A DNA stretch of 64,000 nucleotides from positions 7,006,001 to 7,070,000 of the forward strand of contig CM048572.1 of assembly GCA_026413225.1 (NCBI GenBank). The letters are read 5' to 3'. The notes beneath the pieces are model-generated. The model had not been told where the DNA came from and did not search any database. It was given only the letters and a program-made list of their open reading frames with translations. The DNA comes from Otis tarda. Taxonomy: Eukaryota; Chordata; Aves; Otidiformes; Otididae. Positions 51,076 to 64,000 of the stretch are shown here, in pieces. How positions within the stretch are numbered: position 1 is the first letter of the stretch; the number at the start of each line of letters is the position of its first letter. A program made the position numbers and the translations under genes.

Positions 51076-54000
51076 GAATAACAGAGCATGACACATAAGA
51101 ACAGACTGGGGTCTTGTGTGTTTTATGGGGAGGACAATGGGGGCATCCTGTTAAATGAAAAGCAAAACCATTTAAAATTGGTTAAAAAAAAAAAATCACT
51201 TCTACAGTTAACAGGCAGGTGATATCAGGCAAATTATTAGTATACTAAAAACATATTGTATTTTTAATAGAATAATATTTATAGTTATAATTAGTAGAGC
51301 TTATATTTATAAGGGTGTTCTGTGGTATATATTAATTTCCTACTGATTCCTGGAAGCAAGACCTCTCTTTGGTAGATTCCCCCTTTTTCAGTACTGGGTA
51401 AGGTGAGGCTCTGATATGGTGTGGCACGGTGAATTCTGTGTTTCTGTGGCAAACAAGTATTGGTAACGAACACATTAGTGCCAGGAACACTTCTGAAGGA
51501 AATAACTCTTCTCTTTTGCTTTCCTGTTATTTTATGGGTATATAATATTGTAAGGGTTGGTCAGTTCTGTCTTTTCAGGTATGCAGAAGATATTTCTGAT
51601 CTCTCTAGAAGTAAAATATTCTAAGTTGTAATTCTCTTTGCTTGCTTTTACAGTCTGTCAGGGCAAGATTAATACTGTTTAATGGCACTGTTTTACGTGG
51701 TATACTGTTCATGCTGTCTTTGTAGTTTTCTTCAGTTAACAGTTTCATAAAGTTTCACGGTAACTTTGGAGAAACTTTGCCTTGGTTTTAAGTGCGACAG
51801 ATTTCACTTTGCTAGATGATTCATTCATTCTAATATTCCTAAAAGTTATGAGGATAGAAGGAAATATATCGTCTAAAGACTAAGAAAATTTTTTAGAGTT
51901 TTTCAGTGAAGTATGTACCTCTTCTGTAGTGCTTTAACACTTAAACACTTATGACTAACTTGAATGAACTGGTTTCCATTTCACAGTGTGTGTTCCGTGG
52001 TCAGTAGCAGGTACACTGTGGTCCTTAATTTGACAGTTTTTGTTATTCTTAGTACCTATCTTTTCCTTTTTTATATGTCTGTCCACTAATACAGGATGTA
52101 TTTACTAATCTATCTCTTTGAAGGTAACTATTTTGAAATGTTGCATTAAGAAGTATGTAATACTAGATATTTATTTTGAAACAGAACATACAAATGCTAC
52201 TCTTCAGAACTATACATCATCTTGGTAGTATTAATAGGCAACTTATTTTAGGTTAGAGCCTTTTCATTAGGTTTTCTGCTTTCAGCGGTTATTGTTCTGT
52301 TTTTGCAACACTGGTGTTCAATGTGGTTGATGAAAGATGATTTGGATTACTTATAACTATACATAAATACTGGACAGTGTGTAAAAAGCATGTCTTAAAT
52401 TAAAAAAAAATGTGAACATTGTAGGTTGTTACTAACATTCTTAGAAAACATCCAGTAGACTGGAATAATAATTGTAAATAGAAGTTGCTCCAATTCAGAC
52501 ACATAGGTTTAACATAGATTGTAGTACCAGAACATTCTTGGGTGTCTGTTAAGCAAACAGATATTTTAGCTGTTTTTCTTGACTCTGTATAGTGTACACC
52601 TATGTTTCTTAACTTGGGAAACAGTTCTAAATAAAATCTAGATCTTCTTATAGGCCAAAATACATTTACTGTCTCTTTCTAGTTGAGGTTAATAAAAATA
52701 TTCAGGTAAAAGATTTTTTTTTTTTCTTTTCCCTGCTGAAGATAAAAATTTGAAAGAAATACTACTTTCAACCTTAGTATTTCTACTGGAGCTGATGATA
52801 GAGTTCTCATTGAATTAACAGAAACAGACCAATGCTAAGTGCTTCTGCAAATCTCAGTGGAAGTGTATTAAATTTCAGTGGATCAAAATACTTAAACACC
52901 GAGAGGGAAGGGCATTGATATGACACACATATTTCATGATCTTTCAATACACCAAGTTTTTAACCTACTCGGGAAAACTAGCTAGTACTTCTAATAAAAT
53001 TCACGAAAGACTATCATAGTGCTTCAGACTTAGCTGCAGAAGAAGAAATCCGCTTGTTAACATGGTAATCGTAGTGAAATTTTTCAAGTACGTTTCACTG
53101 TTTGACATGATAACGGTAGCACAGTAATAATTTTTCATATATGCAGAATGATAAATTATATGTGGTTTCAAACGGAGGAGCTGAGGAATGAACTGCTTTT
53201 AAGTGGACTACACCGTAGATCGGTATGATGAATGTATTTATAGAACATTAAAAAGTGATGTATCTTAGTGGAAAGTTCTGCCGATCTGATCCCTACCCCA
53301 CCCTTCTGTTGTACAGCTAGTGTTCCAAGACTTTGCTCCGTTTGTTGGGCTAATTCTGCAAGATACAATTAGAATTTTATACTGAGTGATTTGCTACAGC
53401 TGAAAATGTTGTTCAAGTAAAATTGGCCTTTAAAAAATACAGAATTGGTAGGGGATATATGAACAACTATTTTTTTTTTTTTCTTTTGGATTCTTTTTGT
53501 CTTGGTTTGATGTTGAATGTGTCTGTTTTGGTAGAATTTGTATATTATAGTGGTATATGTAACTTTACCCAACATTTTTTTTAAATACTTCCATTAATTT
53601 CAGTGTGATGTTGTCTGTGTAACAGTACCCTGCCTTGGAAGTTAAAATTTGAAAACGCTAAACTTTTGACCTTGGGTAGATGTTGCCATGTATAATGCAT
53701 TATATTCAGCTGGTGAAGTAAAAATTACATTTTTCTGGGCTCTAGTTTGTGGAAAAAAATAGTGTGTATTGGGCTGTGATGCCTGACAGCTGACATTTAT
53801 CAAGAGTAACATGAGCTTTACTCATTCTCACATTTTTAAGCAGCTTTCAAAGCTTTACATGTATACACATGTTCAGCATATGTCTTGCAGCTTTGAACAT
53901 TTTGTTCTAAAGATGTTAACTCTCATTAAGATGAGAATCCAGACTGTAAACCCATAATGATTTTCGTTTATCAAATTTAGTCACAACATTAACATTTTGT

Positions 54001-55860
54001 AAACTGACACTATAATATAAAACAGGAAGAGTAATGTTTAAAGCTTAAAAATACCTTCTCCCCTTCAAATGTTTTAGTGAACTTCAGACCTGACTTTCAG
54101 TACATGGGATTGATTTGAGTGTATGATACTACTTCAGAAGCATACATTTTCTAAAAATAATGAAATTAAATACTGTAAAAGTGCTATTTCTTATTAGGAT
54201 AAAGTGCTAGAGCTTCTCTTTGAAAAAGAAAAAAGATGATGATGCATTTTCCTTTCAGTGATTAACAAATTGTCTGGTAAGCAATTTTGGTATCTTTGTA
54301 AACAGTTTGTGTGCATTGGCCAAATAATGAGAAACTTTACAACATTCAAAGCAAGTAGAATAAGAATTACGTGACTGTCTTGAAATGTCCAAAACTCTGT
54401 ATGTAATCTTGCTTAATAATCCTCTTAAAGAGAGAATTATCTGTAAGAAATTATTATTTTAATATAACACAATTTTTCTGCTAGTCCGCATAGTTGCTGG
54501 TCTATTTTTAGACTCAGAGTTTCCTGTTACTTCAGTAACTCAGTGTAGTGCTAAACAGATCACACTGGTCTGCTGCCAGGTAACTCGAAACTGCAGGTGA
54601 TTCTTTAAGATTACGTGGATGGGTATGATTGTGATCATCATAATGTTAATCGCTGATTAATGGTGTAAGAGTTCTTTCTCCTTTTTAATCTTATTACTAA
54701 ATACTTCATACTAATATTACTAATATCCATACCAAACACTTTTAGTTTGCCACTTGTACATGGAAGTTATTTCAGATGACCTAAGAAATAATTTTCTTTC
54801 TTTTTTTAAATAATGTCTAAATTGCTAGAATCAAAAGATAAATTAAGGTCTGAAGCCAGTCTGAATTTCAGACTTTGCTGGACTGGTTTGTTAAAAATTG
54901 GATATTTAAGATGGGATTTCTTTGTTCCTGTTTAGAAGAAGGAAGGTTTTAAAACATTAGTTGATTTTAAACACTCTTAAGAGGCAGAATGGATTCATTG
55001 TGCTTTCTGTATTGTTTTGGATTGACCTCAGCCAAAATTGTGGTCATAATTATAGCAGCCCTGAAATCCTCGCCATTTATTTGATGAATTTAAAAAGTGG
55101 AATTACTTTTGTCATTTAAAGATGCATTTGTCATTTCAAGATATTACTAATGCATAACCAGATATTAAAAGACATACAGGCAACAAACAAGTCGAAGTGA
55201 GATGACAATAAGAAAATATCTCTTTGACCTTGTTGGTCTTGAAATAATTCATGTATTTTAACTGCTGTCCTTAAAAGCTTTGCACATTTACTTAAATAAG
55301 TGCATTGATTTATGAGACTTTGGAATTTCAAATTTTTTTTTTGTTAGACTTTATGAGAACTCTGTGTAGTAAAATTCGGTCCTGCAGACAAAATAAGCTG
55401 TATGAATAGCAGAAAATATCCTTTTATAAACAGGAATAAAAAGTTAGTGTAACTGTGTTGGCATGATTGGTTTTAATTACTTGTGAATATCTGTATATTA
55501 CAGGTAGTTCAGAAGATCCATTTTTCTTTTTAGCAGTATCCCTTGTAATTTGTCTGCTGTTTATGGAGTACTGGGAGAATTATGAGCAAATGGATCTCTT
55601 ATAAATGCTAGCTTTTTCCCTTGTCAGACTATGTTTATATACTGCTATCTTGTAGAGTCTTTCTTCCCTGCATCCCTCTGTGTACATGTGCTCAAGCAAA
55701 CAAATAAACAAATATTTTGTATATTTAGACACCTCTTCACTGGGAAAAGCTGTTCTTACATGACTTTTCGTGAGATATTTTGAGTTACTTTGTCAGAAAC
55801 CCAGGTGATTTCTCTTTGCAGTGACACACAGTGATCTTGGTGGTGGTGCTTTGAGATTCT

Positions 55861-55935
55861 TGGTTTGTTGTTTTTGTTTTATTTTTGCTTTTTGTTGTTG
55901 TTGTTTGCTTGGTTTGTTTTTGTTTTGTTTTGAAG
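55861..55935 (+). repeat. GTTT/GTTG low-complexity tract
   Basis: Irregular GTT and GTTTT units. Reversed, it yields the Lys/Thr/Gln-rich tail of the chance minus-strand frame that overlaps it. Confidence 0.85.
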
Positions 55936-58900
55936 GTAGCAAGTAAGATATTTTGTTGTAGTAGCTTGAAGTTTGTCTGTCCTTTCTTGGCTAGCCCCAG
56001 TTGCAGAATTAGTCTTTGTTTCACGGTTGTAACACATACATTGCCAGAGTGGGACTGATGCAGGGGCAAGCACATAAAGATCTTAAGAGTGAGAAGCTTT
56101 CTTTCTGAGTTTGATTTTGGCACATGTTCTTAACTTTGTACAAGCTTAAATACATGGTAAGGTAAATGTTGGAGGGGAGTATATTTCTGCCTGTAAAATT
56201 TTAGTTGCTTTATTTGTTCTTTTTTTTTTGTGAAGTACCTGTAGGCATAATTGTGTAAAACTGTAGATGCTAAGAATTATTACAGATATAAATCCTCTGT
56301 TTTAAAAGGCATTTTTAAATTTTACAGATCCTTTCTATGCATAGTTTCTCACAGTCCACTGATAGCCAAGTGTTTCTCTTCATTTATTCTCTAAAATACA
56401 TTTTTTTTTTCTAGGTTCACTTAGCTACTTTTGTTTGTTCATGACCTAAATAATTGTAATACATTATTTCTTGAAGCAATTTTGACAATTAGAAGTTACA
56501 GGTAATGTTGTATTTATTAAGTATTTTTCATATTAAAATACTTCTCGGTTAATATAGGAAAGAAAACACAATTGCTTTTTCTTCACATTTGTATGTCTCT
56601 TTTGCAGGCTGCAGTATTGCCAGTTGTTTTTTTTTTTTTTTCAGAACTCATTATATTTGGTCTTTCTCTTCAAACCCCAGCTGTGACAGTGACACAACTA
56701 GCAAAATATCTCATTTTTCATTTAAAAAGAAAAACAAATTCCATTCCTCCAGCACTGTAAAAGAAAATTTGAAAGTATTGACAGTTTACCTTGAAGTCTG
56801 AAGAAAATGGAGAAGCAAGGAGCTTAAATCTAAAGTCTTTTTTTTTTATATGGAGAGAAAAGTGAGTTTTATTTATACATAGTTGTAAAGGAGAAATGAA
56901 AACAAAAAAAAACCCAAAAACCTGAGTTGCACAAATCAAGATTTCACTGAATCACTTCACTCTTCCCATATCATTGACCTCTGGCTCATAAGTGGTTGAA
57001 GCTTTGACTTTTAGAAAATATTAGATGTTCAGAATGATACACACCATGTTTATCCCACTAGTTTTTCTTAGGCTTAATGTACTACTTGGGAAGCTTCCTG
57101 GTAAAGATCTGTCAACAAACTTTAGTAAAATCACATTTCATACTGGCAAAAGAGTCTCTACAAGTTCCCTGAGTAAAATAGGTTATATAGGTAAATATGT
57201 TTTTGCTGCTGCACTAAAGCAATTCAATTTTTTTTTAATCTTCTTACAAGTTTTAACAAATACAAAATGACAAGACAGATCAGTCTGAGGATCACAGAGG
57301 TCACACAGTAATTCTGTGTGACTTTATTTTTTTTTTTTCCTCAAATAAGCTTTTTCTATTCAGAAGTCATGCTGGCTGTTTTTTTCTGCAGACTTTTTTT
57401 ATTCATATGCTCACTAATACTACTCTTTAGGATAGCTTCTACCATCTTACTGTGGATGGAAATCAGTGGAGGCATGAGTGTCACATTCCCTGGTCCGTAG
57501 CTCCTGAAAGTCCCTGTAGATTCCTTGCTGTCAGTAAGAGCTACACTGGTCACCTACCAGTCCTGATTCAGTAGCTGTTTATAATGACAGATTGTGCAGT
57601 TTGGCCAGCATTTGTGAAGATTCACATCTGAACACCTGGTATCCTGGTGACCAGTTAACACCTCGTGTGTCTGTTTGATTTAATTCTCCCTATAATTCCT
57701 TAAAATTCATTTTACTTCTCCAACCCGTTTGCTATGAAGAAATGCTGGAAGTGGGAATCTCTCCAGTATCTTAAGTGGTGAATGTCAACATGAAGAGATT
57801 TTCAGAGCTATAGCTTTATCCTCTCTGAGTGACCATTTTATGCCTTTGTCATGAAGAGATCCCCTGTCTCCCTAGCTGGCTTCCTGCTTCTGATGTGTTG
57901 CTTAAATATCTTTTTATTATCAGTTGGAGTTCAGTTCAAGGCACTCTTCTCATTCTTTTTTTAGTCCTGTATTTCCTGTTTACATTCAGTTTGCCGTGTT
58001 CTATGGGTGTTTCAGTTCTTCCTATGTAGACAAGCTTTCCACTTTTAAAATGCTAACCTTTTTCCTGTGGTAACTTTCTTGTAGAGCTGTATTTTGTTCT
58101 CTGCTCCAAAAGCGGTGTAGGTGTAGCAGCTATTATCCAGAATTGACTTGAGAGCCTGCATCTTTATCTGTCTCCCTCTCTCACTGTTGTCATCACAGAG
58201 CATACTGTGACAGTGTAGTCACTTTTCCATCGTGAGGGCAGAGGGTGTGTGGTGTGATGTCCTTATGTATCACTAGAGATGTGTAAATTAGTATTCTACA
58301 CAGTTTCAAAGCTGCATTTTTTTAACACAGCTAACTTTATAGGAAAATAATACTGTCTTTGAGAATTTCTTTGATTTGTGTGCACAAGCATTAACCGATT
58401 AGGGTGCTGGCTTCTTTTTCCTTTTTTTCCCTGTTACGACTATTTAAGATATTTAATTTTAATACTTTTAAATGGAGCTATAAATGATGTGAATAAAAAA
58501 AATAGAATATTATAATGTGCTGGAAATTTTAGAATATATGTGTCATGCAGTCTGCATGTCTTTGCTTAATGTGGAAATGTGTTTTGGCAGAATTCGAAGT
58601 AGTTTTCAAAATTAAATCTTCACTTGATTCATATAGTGTAACTGAAGACTTCTAAGTTTTAAATAGCTGGGACTTTGCAGAGATCATAATGCTCAGTCTT
58701 TTTAGTGTGCCAGTGCTTTTTTTCTAGTTAAAAAGTGATATTGAAAATGAAGCTTAAGATTTGAAAGGCCTTTTTGAACTTGAAGTAGATGTGTTCAAAG
58801 CCGATTAGTTCAATTTTAAGTAGTACTCCTGTTGGTCTTAAAATATCCCATAAATACTATGTCAAATTTGGAATTAAATTGAGAAAGTCTTCTCCATTTT

Positions 58901-61900
58901 AATCTATTAACATCTGGTGAGTTCTAGTAAGAATTTGGTACTTTTTTTTTTTTTCTGCTGTCTTTACTTCAGCATTTCTCTGAAGGTTCAGATCTAGTTT
59001 CTCTGATGGCCAGGCAATAGTGCTTTTTGAGGTCCATAGAAACGCGAGGCTTTATTTGTTCCATGGATTTGCCCTTTTGTTTGATCGCCTTTATAAGATG
59101 TGTCCATCATACCTAGCTGGTTACTTTTTCTCCTTCTTCTGCAAAGACTCGTGTTTTCTTTTCCTGTTTCTCTGTCTTTGAGCCTGTTTCATGACTTCTG
59201 CCTGATTCTTCTAAAAACTGAATTCAGCCAAGAAATCCAGCAAGAAATAAGACTAATTTACTTATGGCACATAATGCTTCCTAACTGCGTTTTACAGGAT
59301 TATTCACATCTTCACGTTACAAACAAAAAAGGCTTGCAAGCCTTCCTCCCCCACACCCTCCATTACAGCCATATAAGGGCTCTATTGTCTCCATTCATAT
59401 TGAGATGTCACAGATGTGTACACTCTGCTGGGGTTTTTTTCTCTTGTGCAGCTCTAATGACCGCTACTCCTTTGATTCCTTTCTCAGGCAAATTGGCATA
59501 GGCTTACAAAAAGAAATTTAGGTCACAATCTTCAAGTTATTCTACTTGAGTGAGAGGAAGATGTAGCTGACTCTGTATTTGTAAATACCGTAAATTTATG
59601 GCGAAATTAGTTTCATCTAACAAATACTATTTTGTCATCTCAGAGATCATTGACTTAAAAATATCGCCAAAGGAGTGTGCAATTTTAGTGTAAAATATAA
59701 GTCTGCAATTGAAAGAGTTTTAAAGCTGTATTTTTTTTTCCCCCTAGAGATTAAAAGCGGGTGTGTTGACCTGTACTGTTAAAACAACTAAGAGTATTAG
59801 GAATGACTAATTTGAAATCAGTACTTTAATTTTTATGTATTTTCATTTCAAAATGAATATAGGTGGTATTGTTCTATTTGGAGATCAGTTACCCTCAATA
59901 CTAGATTCGCAGTCTGTCAGGACAGTGAATTTAGGGTTTAGCTCTAAGCATGTATGTCGTTTTCTTTGAAGTACCTGGAATGCCACATGTGTTGACTCTT
60001 GGCTCCATGCACTGAGGTGTCATGTTGGGCAATTTGTATTTGCTCATGGACGGTATTAGTTGCACAGACATGTAGATGGTTGAGTTGAGCAGGCAGTAGC
60101 AGTGGTTTTCTATTTAGGAATGATTTTTCTGTAAGCAAACAAATTCCTTTTTTACGTGCTCCTGAGATATGCTGTTCATGCATAGAAAAAGCAAGTGTTT
60201 ACAGGAACAGGAAGCTATTTTGTGCTTTGCATTACATCTTTGAACTGTCTTGTACCAACATCCTTTTATGGTTGGATACTTTACTTTTGACTTAAAACTA
60301 GTGTTGTGTTTAAATTATATTAGGAGGTCATACTCTTAATCACTTTTCTAGACTGAGTTTTGACTGTTGTCCAGTCCTGTTTTTTTTAAGTTAAGAGCAC
60401 TCAAAAGGTAAAAAATCCACAGATCCAGGGTCATTTCAATTTGTTTTACAGGATGCTGTGATTAAATCTAAATGTTAGCCAAGTTATTTAAGCTACTTCT
60501 CATTATTGTTTGTCTTTGTTGTTTTGTAAAAACAATACTATTCCCTCAAATATTTGTGCCCTTGGAAGTGTTGTGTGTTTCAGCTAGCTGCAAATTCATG
60601 ACAGCAGGCCACACAATTTATGACATGCTTTTTTTTAAGGAGGTGATCAATGCATCTAGTCTAGTACTAGAGGCTTGGTAGTGTGGGATGGTGTGTTTTG
60701 TAGAACTGGATTTAAGTATTTAGGCAGAGGGACAGAAATTTCTGTGAGCATGTTTTGGGTGGCTTGTATCCCAGCTCATCGGCTGTAGACCCACAGCACC
60801 AATGACAAAGCTTATTTCTCTCTCTGTCTTAATTTGCTTGTGTGTAACTCTGCTGCTAATACCAAAATCTGTCTTTGAAGCATCATAAAGAGTGGAACCA
60901 AAATATTTCATTAAGCATTATATTGTGTTTATTTTCTTGGTATTTTTGCTACGAAAGTCTTGAGAGACTGCAATTTTTCCAGGGTTAATATCAGAAACTA
61001 ATTTGTTAATTGTGTAACAAATTGTGTTATGAATGCAGAACAAAAGATTGTTGTCTAGATGCTGACATAAAAGATTCTTTAAACTGCAGCACTGCATTGC
61101 ATACTTTGTAGACCTAATTTTGTGTTGTTCTTAGAAGTGCAAGGTTTGCTCTTTAGTAGTTGGAATCAAAGATGCTCTTTCTATTAATGGCCAGGACATG
61201 CCAGTAAATTTTGAAGTTGAGCTGATGTATTTTAATGTTTGAGCGTTTTCACTTCAGGAGTCTTTATGTTGAGTTTATGAAGTTGTGTTACTTGATCAGT
61301 TTGGCTGAAAATGGTCTTTTTCATAGCATCCACCCCACAGAAAGTTAGCTTTGTTAGAAGTTTGCAGTATCTGCCAGGAGGCTCTATATGAGTAGAGAAA
61401 CAATTATTTATTTTACTGTTCTCCAGTGCTTCCACAAAGGCAAAATATGACAAAGCTGTATAGAAATACTCACAAGCATCAGAACTATTATTTTCAAGGA
61501 TTTGTGATTTCTAGCTGTTGATAAACTTCTGTGCTTCTTAATAATTTGTAATCATTGAAGTGCTACAAAATGGTAGATGAAGTGAGCAGGCTGGTAGGCT
61601 CAATGTATGGTGGCTGATTAATGACAGTGCTGTTGAAGGCATGTAAGCATCAACAAGATCATATCTGATCTCCCAAGATGAGCAGTTGCCCAAAGTAGAG
61701 CAGGGGAAACAAAACTATGATTAGATCATTGCAAAAAATTCTAGATTGCATACCTCTTTTAATTGAGACAGTTACTTTTAAAATATGTGAACATAAAAAG
61801 AATAGTTAGAATGTTTCTTTCAGTTGTGCATTTCTAATTAAAATATATTTTTGCTCTGCACTTGAAAGTGTTTAATTTTTCAAATGAGCAGTTTTCTTAA

Positions 61901-63039
61901 AAGCCAGTCTCCATACCTACTAAATTGATAAATACTTTCAATTCACATAGAAGATTCAAAGACTGAATTGGAAAGACTGGGAGTGGACATCTATTGCTAA
62001 TAATAGCTGTAGAGAATGCAACAAATTAATCTGGTTTGAATGCTTTTCTGTCTATTACTTGTAGAAGTTTGAAAGCTAGCATTAAGCTTGGCATCTACTT
62101 GATAGAGATCATGCGTCAGAAACTGATAGTGTGTACAGTAAATGTTTCATTCTGTCAAAACCAGTCAGTTTTTCCCTTGGTCTGAAAGCATTTTGGTATT
62201 GTTACAGATTTTGATCCAAATGTAAAATGACTTCTGTCTGTACATTTAAGCTTGCAGTGGACAGGCTTTTACAAGGAAATTGCTGATATTTTGCCCAGTT
62301 TTTAACTTCTACTTTGGAAAACTCTGATTTTGAACTGTTCTCATTCTAAACATGTTATATATAGGACTGTGATCTCTGTAAAATGGGTAAGATTTTGGCA
62401 TAATAGAGTATGATTCAATTATAACAATGCCATAGCACTAAATGAGTTAATGCTAATTGTAATACTATAGTTGTATTTAAGTTTCTCTCAAGAGATCCAG
62501 CAAGCAGACTTTGTTTTCATGAGGCACTGGTAGGATAGAATGGCAGAACAAAAAAATTGCCTGTATATAATAACTAAAAATGTATGTGAACCCATTCAGA
62601 GTCACAGGAAGGAGAGCGAACTTGCTGATGGCACATTCAGAGCTTTGGGAAAGGGAATGAACTTGTTGATAACTTGGAGAGGGATCACATGTGTTTAGTG
62701 AAACAAACTCAGTTTAGTTGATTACATTTCCCGTTTTCACCAGGAACTTAGTAAGTACTCTGCTTTTGAAGTGCCAAACACTGTATAGCTCCCTCAAAGA
62801 AAGTGATAGTTGTTGCTACTGAAAACTTGCAGATTGAATTCTTACTGTATTGAAACTATGTTTGGGAAATTGCTTCCTCCCTTGTAAGGGAAAAACTAAT
62901 TCCTAGGTCATTGTTAAATTATGGTAAAAGCTCTTGTATCTTTATCAGATCGTGTAGGAAAATGTCTCTGTCGCTCTGTTATCCTACAGGAGCCTACTGT
63001 ATTCTGTAAGGAAAAACTACCTCATATTTATGTTTTATT

Positions 63040-63058
63040 CCCCCCCCCCCCCCCCCCC
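63040..63058 (+). repeat. C19 homopolymer
   Basis: Nineteen consecutive Cs; the minus strand is G19. Prone to length variation and sequencing error. Confidence 0.95.
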
Positions 63059-64000
63059 AATATAGTTCTCCCAGTTTTATAAGTTGTGCCATGAATCCCA
63101 TCTAATAATTGCTAGCAGTTATTTCTTTGTGTTAGCATTTGATATGATTGTTACTTAGTTTCTGGCAATCATTTCTTTGCATTGGACTTTTCCTTTATAA
63201 TAGCAGGGATTAAAGTTTGTACTGAAAAGGTAATCACATTACTGTAATGTGTAGTGGTAAATATTCTGTAAGAATTGAAGTCATATACTGATAAGCCATG
63301 AAACAGGCTTTTATCAGGTATCTACTTCAAAACAAAACATAAAAAGTTAGAAGTGATTAAAAATAAATAAATAATATTTTCAGATTTATATGGTCAAACT
63401 GATTATTTAATGTTCTAAAGGTCTTAGTTGATGTCCTTTCCTAATTTAGAGAGATTTTGTAGTTTGGTCTAATCTTTAAATAATTTAGAGTTATGTAATG
63501 CCATTTTTTTTTAAATTATGTTAATGAATTCAAACCAAATTCCTAATTAAACTGACGACGCAATATGTAGAGATGCATTGTACAGCTTGCATTCTAATTA
63601 CTAACCTGTGGATTATGTCGTGTGTCAAATGGCCTGGAGTCACTTGTGAATTAGACATATATAGAGCTGGAAAGTGACTTTTCAGTACTGTTCTTGGTAT
63701 TCTCTTGTGAGCTCTGGCAAAGGTATTTTGTCTTGGAAATGGAACACTTTTAATTTAAATTTCCTATTTTTTAATAAATTTATTGCTGTTAGTAATAGTA
63801 GATAGGTTTATGTACTGGTCAATACAATCTGTTTCCATAGTACACACTGTTTCTGGCAAGGATGGTAAGTGTTTTCTACTTTTAGAACTGTGTTAAATAT
63901 TAATATAAAACCTAAGTAGACCATATGTATTTCAGTCAGCTAGTGACTTGCCTGAGTTTCTTCTGCTGTTAAAGGGTCTGGGTGTACAGAAAAGAATGGT

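Larger units (their letters stand above)
51076..64000 (+). other. Inferred NCOA1 intron 1, last part in window
   Basis: AT-rich, repeat-poor DNA with a GTTT/GTT low-complexity tract (55861-55935), short T-runs and a C19 run (63040-63058). The 133-codon frame at 59100-59501 and the 112-codon minus frame at 55785-56123 have no domains; the latter is mostly simple repeat. No exon of NCOA1 was recognised before the window ends. Confidence 0.55.

Noticed and set aside
52877-52891. GGATCAAAATACTT after TTTCAG, recalling the second NCOA1 5' UTR exon as I remember it
   Set aside because: Similarity stops after about 14 bases, no suitable donor follows and the comparison rests on memory. Probably coincidence.
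55785-56123. 112-codon minus-strand frame
   Set aside because: Much of it is the reverse of a GTT/GTTTT simple repeat, giving a Lys/Thr/Gln-rich tail.
59100-59501. 133-codon plus-strand frame
   Set aside because: Long but without recognisable domain, good start context or splice/poly(A) support; such lengths are expected by chance in this much AT/pyrimidine-rich DNA.

Overview
The window is vertebrate nuclear DNA and almost certainly from a bird. It is AT-rich, with GT-AG introns and few interspersed repeats. One repeat is the 3' tail of a CR1 LINE. Another is a solo LTR whose TATA region, 3' end and ending match an avian ERVL-type LTR family as I remember it. I cannot name the species.

Layout. 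(1) Positions 1-14050, + strand: the last eleven coding exons and the 3' UTR of a TRAM-family gene (translocating-chain-associated membrane protein, ER translocon). Every junction was checked for splice sites and phase. They join into 347 residues; about 25 N-terminal residues lie upstream of the window, for a full length near 372. The protein is equally reminiscent of TRAM1 and TRAM2 and is best read as a third, intron-containing paralogue. (2) 14050-17550: intergenic, with a strong G-quadruplex motif about 220 bases past the last poly(A) signal. (3) 17560-18260: a CpG island with ZNF143, CTCF-like and YY1 motifs and a non-coding first exon ending at a consensus donor at 17998. The exon resembles the 5' UTR of NCOA1 as I remember it, and TRAM1 neighbours NCOA2 in the paralogous human 8q13 region. 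I therefore infer that this is the NCOA1 promoter. (4) 18000-64000: no part of the NCOA1 protein was found, so this is read as its very long first intron, probably running past the window.

Within that intron are: the solo LTR (31632-32115); a second, smaller CpG island (about 45880-46070) with a CCAAT box, an ISRE-like element and donors on both strands; two short segments with strong splice sites at both ends (29995-30104 and 37522-37563); and a candidate two-exon microprotein gene (ATG at 48671, last exon 50738 onward, poly(A) signal 51049) encoding 88 residues with a long hydrophobic segment. The microprotein candidate and the second island are the best leads for something undescribed. They are inferences that need RNA and comparative data.

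There are no convincing tRNA, rRNA, CRISPR or bacterial-type features. Most other open frames of 60-140 codons are what AT-rich intron sequence produces by chance.
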